A stretch of 64,000 nt of DNA from CAZDXB01 sp964509335. Its GTDB lineage: Bacteria > Bacteroidota > Ignavibacteria > Kapaibacteriales > UBA2268. The position numbers and the translations under genes were made by a program. A model generated the notes under the pieces. That model ran no database searches. It was not told where the DNA came from and was given only the letters and a program-made list of their open reading frames with translations. Shown here piece by piece: positions 26,161 to 34,380 of this stretch. The stretch spans positions 202,124 to 266,123 of the forward strand of contig CAZDXB010000001.1 of the NCBI GenBank assembly GCA_964509335.1. Reading direction: 5' to 3'. Position 1 is the first letter of the stretch; every line of letters starts with the position of its first letter.

Positions 26161-26235
26161 AGCTTCGTATATTTCCTTATCTATTTTGATTCAAAGCTAA
26201 TAAAAAACATTCTATTAACAATTATAAAACAAATC

Positions 26236-26266
26236 TTTGTAAAAAGCTAATCTAAGTATAGATTTG
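26236..26266 (+). promoter_or_regulatory. Bacteroidota-type promoter of the amidase gene
   Basis: TTTG at 26236-26239, a 19-nt spacer and TAGATTTG at 26259-26266 match the Bacteroidota sigma consensus (TTTG, 19 or so, TAnnTTTG) exactly. The amidase ATG is 30 nt downstream of the -7 box. This is the clearest promoter in the window. Confidence 0.65.
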
Positions 26267-26296
26267 TATCATTTATAAAGGAAATTAATAAATTTA

Positions 26297-27466
26297 ATGA
26301 ATAGAAAGTTCATAGCCGCGTTTATCATTGCTTTTGTCGTATGCGGATTAGCGGCTCGGCAAATCAATTATCTTCGAGTGGAACCCAGATCCGGCGAAGG
26401 CATATACCTTCTTTTCGAAAGATTCAACATCCCCTATAACGACGAATTAGTAAGGAAATTTAAAAAACTAAACGAAGGCAAGTTCTCTCGAAATTGGGGA
26501 CTTATAAGAAACGAAAAATACGCTCTTCCAGTAGGGATCAGAGTTTACAACGGCAAAAGTATCAGAACCACTTTGGGAATAGACAATTACGAAGAAGCTA
26601 AAAACATAGAGATATTTAACGAGAAATTATTCAGAAAAGGCGTCAAGCCCGCCGACTATCGAGACGATATGGAGTTGTGGGTTCCTTTGTTCGAGTTAAG
26701 CGACGAATTTGAAAACGGGCAAGAAATCAAAAAGAAAACTTATTCGATATTCGGCGAAAAACATCAAGAAGTCGGATTACTAAGCAATAGATTGAAAAAC
26801 GTCGTTTTTTATTTAGTCGCCGGACACGGCGGTCCCGACCCGGGAGCTATAGGCAAGGTTGGCGATATAGAGCTACACGAAGACGAATACGCCTACGACG
26901 TAACGCTAAGGCTGGCTAGGAAACTGATACAAAACGGCGCTTTAGTTTACTTAATCGTAAGAGACCCCGACGACGGCATAAGAGACGATAAATACCTTTC
27001 GAACAGCTACGACGAATTTTATTTCGGCGGCGACACGATAGCCGCGCATCAATTGGAAAGACTAAGAAAACGAACCGATATAATTAATAGATTATACGGG
27101 AAAAACAAACGTTTCGCGAAAAAACAGGTCGTTGTTTCTATTCACGTAGATTCTAGAAACTACGGCAAGAATATAGACATTTTCTTCTGCCACGCGCCGG
27201 GAAGTAAAAGAGGACGAAACATAGCGGGCGTTTTGGAAAATACAATTAGACAAAACTACGCCGAAGCGCAACCGGGAAGAGGCTACAAAGGCAAAGTTAC
27301 CTCGAGGAATTTCTATATTCTCAAGCAAACAATCCCCCCTTGCGTTCTTATAGAACTCGGCAATATCCGCAACCAATTCGACAGACAAAGGATTATCTTG
27401 AAAAATAACCGACAAGCTATAGCCAACTGGCTCTCGGAAGGATTAATCAAAGCGACGATATATTAG
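26297..27466 (+). CDS. N-acetylmuramoyl-L-alanine amidase (Amidase_3)
   Basis: A 389-residue exported zinc amidase that cleaves the bond between N-acetylmuramate and the stem peptide. An N-terminal hydrophobic signal (FIAAFIIAFVVCGLAA) is followed by a LysM-like stretch (GIYLLFERFNIPYNDELVRK, about 35-90). The Amidase_3 domain runs from about 170 to 385. Its metal ligands are in FYLVAGHGGPDPGAIG (His), LHEDEYAYDVTLRLARKL (Glu) and VVSIHVDSR (His), and the catalytic Glu is in CVLIELGNIRN. Separation of daughter cells or wall recycling is the likely job. It is followed by a candidate terminator at 27482. Confidence 0.92.
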   Translation: MNRKFIAAFIIAFVVCGLAARQINYLRVEPRSGEGIYLLFERFNIPYNDELVRKFKKLNEGKFSRNWGLIRNEKYALPVGIRVYNGKSIRTTLGIDNYEEAKNIEIFNEKLFRKGVKPADYRDDMELWVPLFELSDEFENGQEIKKKTYSIFGEKHQEVGLLSNRLKNVVFYLVAGHGGPDPGAIGKVGDIELHEDEYAYDVTLRLARKLIQNGALVYLIVRDPDDGIRDDKYLSNSYDEFYFGGDTIAAHQLERLRKRTDIINRLYGKNKRFAKKQVVVSIHVDSRNYGKNIDIFFCHAPGSKRGRNIAGVLENTIRQNYAEAQPGRGYKGKVTSRNFYILKQTIPPCVLIELGNIRNQFDRQRIILKNNRQAIANWLSEGLIKATIY

Positions 27467-27481
27467 TAAAGAGCGTAGCGT

Positions 27482-27539
27482 AGAAAACAACCTCTCACCA
27501 GCCCTTTCGGCAAGCGTAAAGAGGCGTTTTCTTGTTTTT
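27482..27539 (+). terminator. Candidate terminator after the amidase gene
   Basis: A two-part stem, AGAAAAC-CCTCT pairing with AGAGG-GTTTTCT across a 24-nt loop, followed by TTGTTTTTA. It begins 16 nt after the amidase stop. The remaining bases up to the LytTR gene (27540-27752) show no other feature. Confidence 0.45.
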
Positions 27540-27752
27540 ATTCCCGCCTCGCAAAGAACGGCTCTATGCGTTCCAACTCTCCAGCGTCGAGACAAGTAAA
27601 AATTTCAAATTTCGTTTCTAACAAATCAAGCTTGTTGCTATCGGTTCAAAGCGCTCGACTTAGCAAATCTTTTAGTTTATAATTAAGTTTTATTGATTAT
27701 GAAAAAAATCTAATTGTCCCGTTATGAATGATAAATATTAAGCTGTAATTCT

Positions 27753-27760
27753 TATATTTG
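27753..27760 (+). promoter_or_regulatory. Candidate -7 box for the LytTR gene
   Basis: TATATTTG matches TAnnTTTG. It lies 42 nt before the preferred ATG at 27803. No good TTTG is found at the -33 position, so support is partial. Confidence 0.3.
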
Positions 27761-27802
27761 ACGATAATGATATTTAAAGATTAAAGAAAATAAGTATTGA
27801 CG

Positions 27803-28639
27803 ATGTTTAAATTTCTAAATAAGCCTTATCCTTTTAACGATGATTTGAAGCACAACGCTAAGTTAATCTTTTTCATCAGCGTCGGGACGCTAGTTTTTCT
27901 TTTCTTATTCGAGCCGTTCGACATAGGTTCTTTAGCGTTCAAAGAAAAAATTTATTTAATAATCGGTTTATGTATTATAACTTTCATTTCGCTAAGTTTA
28001 AACTTAATTGTATTGCCGAGTATTATACCAAAACTATTCGTTCCAGCTAAATGGAACGTTAAAAAAGAAATACTTTGGAATTTATGGATACTCTTTACAA
28101 TTTCTTCGGGCAATCTCTTATTCTATCATTTTACCGGAATATTTGAATTTGATATAGAACTTGTATTTACTATCATTTTATACGGCGTCATCCCAATATC
28201 CGTTTTAATAACGATAAATCAAGGCAGGCTTTTGCGCTCAAACTTAAAGTCTGCGATAGAACTAAACAAAAAACTTCAAGAAAAAAGGTCTTTAAAAGAA
28301 AAAATGGTATTCTTCGAATCAGATTATCAAAAAGACAACTTATCAATAAAAGTTAACTCTTTGATCTTCGTTCGTTCGGCTAAAAATTATATTGAAGTCT
28401 TTTGGCTGGAAGACGATAAAGTAAAAAAACAAATGGTTCGAAGCAGTTTATCCAAGGCGGAAGAAATATTAGAAGATTATAAATTTATCTACAAATGCCA
28501 TCGGTCGTACCTAATTAATATCAATTATATCGAAAAGATTGAAGGCAGTTATCAAGGTTACCAACTGTACCTTAAAAAAACTGAGTCGCCTATTCCAGTC
28601 TCCCAAAAAAATATATCTGAATTCAAGGAAATGATATAG
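27803..28639 (+). CDS. Membrane-anchored LytTR transcriptional regulator
   Basis: A 278-residue protein. I prefer the ATG at 27803 to the TTG two codons earlier. Four hydrophobic segments lie in the first 140 residues (around LIFFISVGTLVFLFLF, IYLIIGLCIITFISLSL, ILFTISSGNLLFYHF and LVFTIILYGVIPISVLI). A short coiled-coil linker and a C-terminal LytTR DNA-binding domain follow (about 185-278: LIFVRSAKNYIEVFW, RSSLSKAEEIL, IYKCHRSYLININYI). It thus looks like a one-component sensor-regulator with no phospho-acceptor domain, in which a membrane signal would act directly on DNA binding. Stands alone; more AT-rich than its neighbours. Confidence 0.85.
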   Translation: MFKFLNKPYPFNDDLKHNAKLIFFISVGTLVFLFLFEPFDIGSLAFKEKIYLIIGLCIITFISLSLNLIVLPSIIPKLFVPAKWNVKKEILWNLWILFTISSGNLLFYHFTGIFEFDIELVFTIILYGVIPISVLITINQGRLLRSNLKSAIELNKKLQEKRSLKEKMVFFESDYQKDNLSIKVNSLIFVRSAKNYIEVFWLEDDKVKKQMVRSSLSKAEEILEDYKFIYKCHRSYLININYIEKIEGSYQGYQLYLKKTESPIPVSQKNISEFKEMI

Positions 28640-28839
28640 AAATAGTCGATTATTTCATCCCTAAAATTTAAGCTTTAGTCCCTACGCCCCTATTTAATAC
28701 TATCTATCATTTTTTGCGTCCCTAATATTTGGCTTTCGTAGAAAACAAGATTATTTTAACAGAGAATTAATTGGAAATATAGATTAATTTGGTTAAAATC
28801 ATCAATCAATAATATAGGTTAAAAATATAGGAGCGATAT

Positions 28840-29985
28840 ATGAATGCGTTAAAAATAGGAGATTTAGTAGCGGAAAAACCGATAGTTCAAGGCGGAATGG
28901 GCGTGGCTATTTCTTTGGCGGGTTTAGCTTCAGCGGTGGCAAACCAAGGAGGTATCGGCGTAATATCCGCCGTAGGAATAGGAATGAAAGAGCCGAATTA
29001 CAAGAAAAATTTTCACAAAGCTAATATTACGGCGTTGAGGAAAGAAATCAGAAAGGCGAAAAGCTTGACTGACGGAGTTTTAGGCGTTAATATTATGCTT
29101 GCAGTTACAGATTATGAAGATTTGCTGCTAACGGCTATTGAAGAGAAAATTGACATAGTATTTCTCGGAGCTGGATTGCCGCTGAAAATGCCCGAGCGCA
29201 TACCGAGCGATATACTGCGCGAAACCAAGACAAAATTTGCGCCCAAAGTTTCTTCGCCGAGAGCGGTCAACTTAATTTTAAAATATTGGTCTAAAAAATA
29301 CAATAGAGTCCCTGACGCTTTCGCCGTGGAAGGACCTCTTGCCGGCGGACATTTAGGCTTTAAAAAAAGCGAGTTAGTTGACAGCGACATATCGCTTTCT
29401 TCGCTAATTGAAGAAACGGTCGAAATTGTTAGACCTTACGAAAAAAAATTTGGCAAAGAAATACCGGTCATCGCCGCAGGCGGCATTTATTATGGCAAGG
29501 ATATATACGATATTTTGCAAAAAGGAGCCAAAGCCGTAAAGATGGGCACTCGCTTTGTAACGACTTACGAATGCGACGCTTCAATGGAATTCAAGCAAAG
29601 TTATATCGATAGCAAAAAAGAAGATATGGTTATAATCGACAGTCCGGTTGGTTTACCCGGAAGAGCGATTAAAAACGATTTTATAGATTCGGTTAACGCC
29701 GGAGCGCAAAAACCTTTTAAGTGCTATTGGCGATGCTTGAAAACCTGCGACGTTAAGAACGTTCCATATTGTATAGCTAAAGCTCTGTTCAATTCAGCCG
29801 ATGGAAAAATGAACGAGGGATTTTCATTCGCCGGCGCAAAAGCCTATTTTGCTAAGAGGTTACAATCAGTGAAAGAAACGATGGACGAACTAGTCATTGA
29901 ATATAATTTAGCCGAACAAGCGGCTGAACCTATTATTCCTCGTGAGGGAAATGGAATTGCCGCGACTAATCAACTTAGTTTGTAG
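28840..29985 (+). CDS. Nitronate monooxygenase / FabK-like FMN oxidoreductase
   Basis: A 381-residue TIM-barrel flavoprotein of the 2-nitropropane dioxygenase/enoyl-ACP reductase II superfamily. The blocks are PIVQGGMGVAISLAGLASAV at the N terminus, FAVEGPLAGGHLGF (the His loop), IPVIAAGGIYYGKDIYDIL and AVKMGTRFVTTYECDAS (FMN phosphate site). The C-terminal 100 residues contain a Cys cluster (CYWRCLKTCDVKNVPYCIA), seen in one branch of the family. Whether it oxidises nitronates or reduces enoyl-ACP cannot be decided. The start is firm: AGGAG lies 7 nt before the ATG. Confidence 0.85.
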   Translation: MNALKIGDLVAEKPIVQGGMGVAISLAGLASAVANQGGIGVISAVGIGMKEPNYKKNFHKANITALRKEIRKAKSLTDGVLGVNIMLAVTDYEDLLLTAIEEKIDIVFLGAGLPLKMPERIPSDILRETKTKFAPKVSSPRAVNLILKYWSKKYNRVPDAFAVEGPLAGGHLGFKKSELVDSDISLSSLIEETVEIVRPYEKKFGKEIPVIAAGGIYYGKDIYDILQKGAKAVKMGTRFVTTYECDASMEFKQSYIDSKKEDMVIIDSPVGLPGRAIKNDFIDSVNAGAQKPFKCYWRCLKTCDVKNVPYCIAKALFNSADGKMNEGFSFAGAKAYFAKRLQSVKETMDELVIEYNLAEQAAEPIIPREGNGIAATNQLSL

Positions 29986-30032
29986 AATTGTTAGCGGCGG
30001 GTAGAGTCAGAGAGGAGTGAAGATAAAAAGTA

Positions 30033-30054
30033 GAGCGGACGCCCTCGTCTGCTC
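30033..30054. terminator. Hairpin between convergent genes
   Basis: GAGCGGACG and CGTCTGCTC pair (one G-T) across a 4-nt loop CCCT. It lies between the stop of the flavoprotein gene (29985) and that of hslO (30140). No T-run follows, so it is either a weak terminator or a small repeat. Confidence 0.4.
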
Positions 30055-30139
30055 CCGTCATATCCCCCTCTCCAAACTTTTTCCCTCACAAACGTTTTAC
30101 TAAAGAAAGGAAGCGAGAAGGGATTGGGGAATATACACC

Positions 30140-31078
30140 CTAATTACGTTTGGCTTTGGTTTCTACCAATAGCTTCTTGAAATCTTTATCTTTGAGATAA
30201 TACTTTTCGCCGCAGTATCTGCAAACTAGCTCGTTCTGTCCGACTTTTCTCATTTCCTTTATTTCGTCGCGAGATAGGGTTTTCAGCTTGTCCATAAACG
30301 ATTTTTTTGAGCATCTGCAGTAGAAGTCCACTTGCGTCGAGCTTAACTCTTTCGTCGGGAACGGCAGAGTCTGTTTTATTATATCCGAGGGCATATATCC
30401 CTTTTCTAAGTCTTTAGCTATATTGGCTTTCTCCATTAAAACTTCGCAAGCGTTCTTTACTTCTGCTTCTGAAGCTCCCGGCATAGCTTGAAGCAATAGC
30501 CCGCCGGAGCTTTTAATAAAGCCTTTGTCGTCGAAATCTACGTCCAGTATTACCGCAGTCGGGATTTGTTCGGACTGTGAGTAATAATACGCTATGTCGG
30601 TCGATACGTCGCCTTTAGCTAGTGGAACCGCGCTTATCAAAGGCTTAGCTCGATTATATAATATCTTCATCACGCGCAGAGTTCCGTCGCCTACAACTTC
30701 CTCTATCGAATCGAAGTCGAGTTCAGCCGCCTCCGGCTTGTATTCGACGAATCCTCGATGCTCGCCTACCTGAAGCGACTCGGCGAGCGTTTTGGTTACC
30801 ATACCGGAACTTTCTATTCCGACGACGACTCTTTCTTCCCCTTTTAAGAAAGACGCCATCATTCCAGAAGCCGTCAGCGCTCTCGCTAATATAAAAGCAG
30901 GCGCGGCGGGCAAGTTATGTCTCTTTTGAGCCGTTAGCGTAGTATTTGTATTTTTGATAGCTACAATGCGAAAAGCGCCGTCTTCGGATATAACCTTAAC
31001 GGCTCTATCGCGAAGTTTGTATTGTTTTTTCAGCTCCTCTAATTTCCTTTTTTTATCTTCTTCTTTCATATTCCTCAT
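30140..31078 (-). CDS. hslO: Hsp33 redox-regulated chaperone
   Basis: A 312-residue cytosolic holdase that is switched on when oxidants form disulfides in its C-terminal zinc centre. The four zinc Cys are intact: FYCRCSKKSF and LVCRYCGEKYY near 254-295. The N-terminal domain has the usual GMMASFLKGEERV..., VRNxG-type and GDGTLRVMKI stretches. Length is normal with a 10-20 residue charged N-terminal extension. It is divergent from the VIT/VWA gene with 74 bp between them. Confidence 0.95.
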   Translation of the reverse strand: MRNMKEEDKKRKLEELKKQYKLRDRAVKVISEDGAFRIVAIKNTNTTLTAQKRHNLPAAPAFILARALTASGMMASFLKGEERVVVGIESSGMVTKTLAESLQVGEHRGFVEYKPEAAELDFDSIEEVVGDGTLRVMKILYNRAKPLISAVPLAKGDVSTDIAYYYSQSEQIPTAVILDVDFDDKGFIKSSGGLLLQAMPGASEAEVKNACEVLMEKANIAKDLEKGYMPSDIIKQTLPFPTKELSSTQVDFYCRCSKKSFMDKLKTLSRDEIKEMRKVGQNELVCRYCGEKYYLKDKDFKKLLVETKAKRN

Positions 31079-31102
31079 TAAAATTTTGTAACTTTTTTTT
31101 AA

Positions 31103-31110
31103 TATATTTG
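31103..31110 (+). promoter_or_regulatory. Candidate -7 box for the VIT/VWA gene
   Basis: TATATTTG matches the Bacteroidota TAnnTTTG element and lies 42 nt before the ATG. A TTTTG at 31084-31088 is somewhat too close (14 nt) to be a standard -33 box. Confidence 0.35.
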
Positions 31111-31152
31111 TCTTATTGCTAAAGCTTTGAACTTTAATAAAAGGACTTCGTT

Positions 31153-33819
31153 ATGAAAAAACTCGCCTTAAACATTCTGATTATCGCTTTATTTGTATTT
31201 CAAGCGAACGCTCAATTTTCGAGACACCAAACTACGAAAAAAGGAGCGGAAGACGATAAAACTTTGTCCCCTTATTTCTTAGTAAAAAGCGACGACCCGG
31301 ACACCGACCAATTGCCTTTGCTTTCAACTTCCGCCGACGTTAAAATCGCCGGCGTAATAGCGGACGTTACGGTAAAGCAAATTTATAAAAACGACGGGAA
31401 AAATCCGCTGGAAGCCCTTTACGTTTTCCCCGCTTCCACAAAAGCCGCCGTTTACGGAATGACGATGACTATCGGCGACAGAATATTAAAAGCGGAAATA
31501 CAGGAAAAAGCAAAAGCGCGAGAAACTTACGAAAAAGCGAAAGAAGAAGGAAAAAGCGCGTCGCTTTTAGAGCAACGCAGACCGAACGTATTTCAGATGA
31601 ACGTAGCCAACATTATGCCCGGAGACTCAATCGTCGTCGAGTTGAAATACACCGAGCTTTTAGTTCCGCGGGAAAAAGTTTACAAATTTGTTTACCCGAC
31701 CGTGGTGGGACCGCGATATTCCAATACGCCAAAGTCGGAAGCCAAAGACGACGAGAAGTTCGTCGAATCGCCGTATCATAAAAAAGGCGAAAAACCTAGT
31801 TATACCTTCGATATTGATATTGAGTTAACAACCGGAATACCGCCCGCTACGATTGAATGCCCGACGCATAAAGTCGAGATAGACAAAGAAGAAAAGCAAA
31901 CTTTCATCGAGTTATCCGACGAGGAGAAAAACTCGGGCAACAGGGATTTCATTTTGCGTTACTCGCTTTCCGGCGACAATATTCAAACCGGCTTATTGCT
32001 ATCGGAGTATGAGGACGAGAAGTTCTTTTTGCTAATGCTTCAACCGCCGAAAAGAATACAGCCAAAGAACATTCCGCCAAGAGAATACGTATTTATTGTG
32101 GACGTTTCCGGCTCTATGCGCGGATTCCCGCTCGGCGTTTCTAAAGATATGATGTTGGAATTATTCAAAAAACTGCGCCCGAACGATAAATTTAATATTA
32201 TCTTTTTCGCGGGCGGCTCAAAAATCTTATTCGAAGAATCAAAAGAAGCAACGCCAGAAAACATAGCGGCGGCGGAAAAGATGCTCAAAGAAGCGAAAGG
32301 CTCAGGCGGAACCGAACTACTGCCCGCTTTGAAAAGAGCTATGTCCTCGCCTAAGCCGGAAGGCTTGTCTCGCTCATTCGTAATATTAACCGACGGTTAC
32401 GTAACGGTTGAAGAAGAAACTTTCGATTTAATAAGAAAAGGACTAGACGAGGCGAATTTCTTTTCTTTCGGAATTGGCAGCGGCGTGAATAGATATTTGA
32501 TTAAAGGAATCGCTAAAGCCGGAATGGGAGAACCGTTCGTCGTAACGAATTCTGAGGAAGCGGCAAAAAAATCAGAGAGATTTATTGAATACGTCTCATC
32601 GCCAATAATGACCGATATTGAGTTCGAACTCGACGGCTTCGACGCCTACGCGGTAGAGCCGGTCGAAATTCCCGACGTTTTCGCCGAGCGTCCAATTATT
32701 ATTTACGGCAAATGGCGAGGAGCGCCAGAAGGAAAAATCATAGTATCGGGAATGTATAAAAACAAAAGATACGCCGTGAAAATAGATTTGAGAAAGTTCG
32801 GAGTTAAGACAAGAAGCGCCGCTCTGAAATATTTATGGGCGAGGAAAAAAATCGAGATTATGTCGGACTATTCGTCCGTTTCGGTTGAAGAAAAATACAA
32901 AGAAGAAATTACTAACTTAGCGCTTAAATACAACTTGCTTTCTAAATACACTTCCTTCGTCGCCGTGGATTATATAAAAAGGCGCGACGGGAGCGATTCG
33001 CTAGTTTCCGTTAAACAGCCTCTCCCCTTGCCGGAAGGCGTAGAGGACGAAGCGGTCGGCGGCAGAGGTGGAACAATGGCGGCGTCGAGGATGTCCGTCG
33101 GCGGACGCGGCGCTCCCATAAAACTCTCCCATAGCCATAACGCTTTACAAAGTTTTAGCGAGAAACACAAAAATAAATCGGTCTCGGATATTTCTATTGA
33201 CACTCTATCCGCTAAAGATAAGAAAGGCATTACTTCAATTCAACCGCCTAGCTGCGACCTCAAAGAACTTAAACAAAACGTTGATTATCCCGAAGAAGCT
33301 CGCATCGAGGGAATTGAAGGAAAAGTAATGGTGAAAGCTCAAGTTGACACAAACGGAAACGTAGTCAGAACGGAAATAATCCAATCGGACAATGATATAT
33401 TCAACAGCGCGGCTATAGTCGCCGTTAAAAAGACGAAATTCAAACCCGGAACCCAAGGCGGCGTTCCCGTTAAATCTTGGGTTTATATCCCGATTAAATT
33501 TAATTTGGAATACGAAATAGAAGACGTAAAAGAAGGCGGCGGCAACGAAGCTAAACCGCTCAACAAAGTCGAATACGCTTATAAAATAAAAGACTCCGAC
33601 GGCAATATCATTTACTCGAAAGGAACAAAGAACAATCCCAAAACCCGTTTAATAACGGTTGACGTAATCGACGCTTGGATTTCTGGAATGAAAAAAGGCG
33701 GGATTCGCGAAGTAACCGCTTCGGTCGAATACGTTAAAGAAGTTTTGAATATAAGTAAAGACCTCGACTGCGAAGGCAAAGTTACGGTTGTTATTGAGTT
33801 AATCGATATAGTCGGATAA
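31153..33819 (+). CDS. VIT-VWA-TonB_C-FKBP-like fusion protein
   Basis: An 888-residue exported protein with a signal peptide (KLALNILIIALFVFQANAQ). The VIT domain spans about 45-180 (VKQIYKNDGKNPLEALYVFP). The VWA domain at about 310-480 has an intact MIDAS (VDVSGSM, later LTDGYVT). A Gly/Ser linker follows, then a TonB C-terminal domain at about 705-790 (YPEEARIEGIEGKVMVKAQV, AIVAVKKTKFKPG, WVYIPIKFNL). The last 80 residues look like an FKBP-type fold (VIDAWISGMKKGGIREVTAS, ending VVIELIDIVG). VIT-VWA proteins of this kind occur in Bacteroidota envelopes; the combination with TonB_C and an FKBP-like end is unusual. A TATATTTG -7 box lies at 31103-31110. Confidence 0.85.
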   Translation: MKKLALNILIIALFVFQANAQFSRHQTTKKGAEDDKTLSPYFLVKSDDPDTDQLPLLSTSADVKIAGVIADVTVKQIYKNDGKNPLEALYVFPASTKAAVYGMTMTIGDRILKAEIQEKAKARETYEKAKEEGKSASLLEQRRPNVFQMNVANIMPGDSIVVELKYTELLVPREKVYKFVYPTVVGPRYSNTPKSEAKDDEKFVESPYHKKGEKPSYTFDIDIELTTGIPPATIECPTHKVEIDKEEKQTFIELSDEEKNSGNRDFILRYSLSGDNIQTGLLLSEYEDEKFFLLMLQPPKRIQPKNIPPREYVFIVDVSGSMRGFPLGVSKDMMLELFKKLRPNDKFNIIFFAGGSKILFEESKEATPENIAAAEKMLKEAKGSGGTELLPALKRAMSSPKPEGLSRSFVILTDGYVTVEEETFDLIRKGLDEANFFSFGIGSGVNRYLIKGIAKAGMGEPFVVTNSEEAAKKSERFIEYVSSPIMTDIEFELDGFDAYAVEPVEIPDVFAERPIIIYGKWRGAPEGKIIVSGMYKNKRYAVKIDLRKFGVKTRSAALKYLWARKKIEIMSDYSSVSVEEKYKEEITNLALKYNLLSKYTSFVAVDYIKRRDGSDSLVSVKQPLPLPEGVEDEAVGGRGGTMAASRMSVGGRGAPIKLSHSHNALQSFSEKHKNKSVSDISIDTLSAKDKKGITSIQPPSCDLKELKQNVDYPEEARIEGIEGKVMVKAQVDTNGNVVRTEIIQSDNDIFNSAAIVAVKKTKFKPGTQGGVPVKSWVYIPIKFNLEYEIEDVKEGGGNEAKPLNKVEYAYKIKDSDGNIIYSKGTKNNPKTRLITVDVIDAWISGMKKGGIREVTASVEYVKEVLNISKDLDCEGKVTVVIELIDIVG

Positions 33820-33844
33820 AAAGATTATGCTAAGGGGTTTCGTT

Positions 33845-34300
33845 TTTTCTAATTCCCAAATTCAAATTTGGGAATTAGGATAGCCCCGAGGAAAGTTAGA
33901 AAGGGGTTTAACAATTTTTCTAATTCCCAAATCGGAGTTTGGGAATTAGGATAGTGTGTTGGAGTTTGGGAATTAGGATGCGCCTTCCTCCTTCCCAAAT
34001 TCCAATTTCGGAAGGAGATAAATTCAAATTTGGGAATTAGGATAAAGGGAAGGGCTTTTTAAAAACTCCCTCCCTTTGCCAAAGGGAGGGCTGGGGAGGG
34101 TTCTGGAGTTTCGCCCGCTCCGAGTCGATTGTCAACCTCACCCTAACCCTCTCCGCAAGCAGAGGGGGATTCCAATTTTTCTAATTCCCAAATCGGAGTT
34201 TGGGAATTAGGATAGGGTGTTGGAGCTTGAGAATTAGGATACAATGGTTTGGAATCTAACAACTTAGTCCTCTCCCCGCTTGCGGGGAGAGTTAGAGAGG
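33845..34300. repeat. Repeat-rich gene-free spacer
   Basis: Between 33820 and 34380 no gene is visible, and most of the spacer is made of inverted repeats. These are CTAATTCCCAAATT and its complement around CA (33849-33878, perfect 14-bp arms); CTAATTCCCAAA/TTTGGGAATTAG (33920-33949) followed by a tandem half unit; a mixed hairpin at 33988-34017; CCCTCCCTTTG/CAAAGGGAGGG (34068-34090); CCCTCTCCGCAAG... near 34150-34170; another CTAATTCCCAAA pair near 34180-34210; and CTCTCCCCG/CGGGGAGAG (34270-34291). The same families occur at 12.7, 22.2, 50.2 and 63.9 kb. Confidence 0.8.
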
Positions 34301-34380
34301 GGTTTCTTGTATTTTCTCTTTGCCGCGCGGAGCGCGGCTGTATGCGTCCCGACGCCGGAGCGTTGGGACGAAAGGAAAGA

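Noticed and set aside
27540..27752. tRNA or small RNA in the spacer before the LytTR gene
   Set aside because: No cloverleaf pattern, CCA end or conserved T-loop seen on either strand; no tRNA or rRNA was seen elsewhere in the window.
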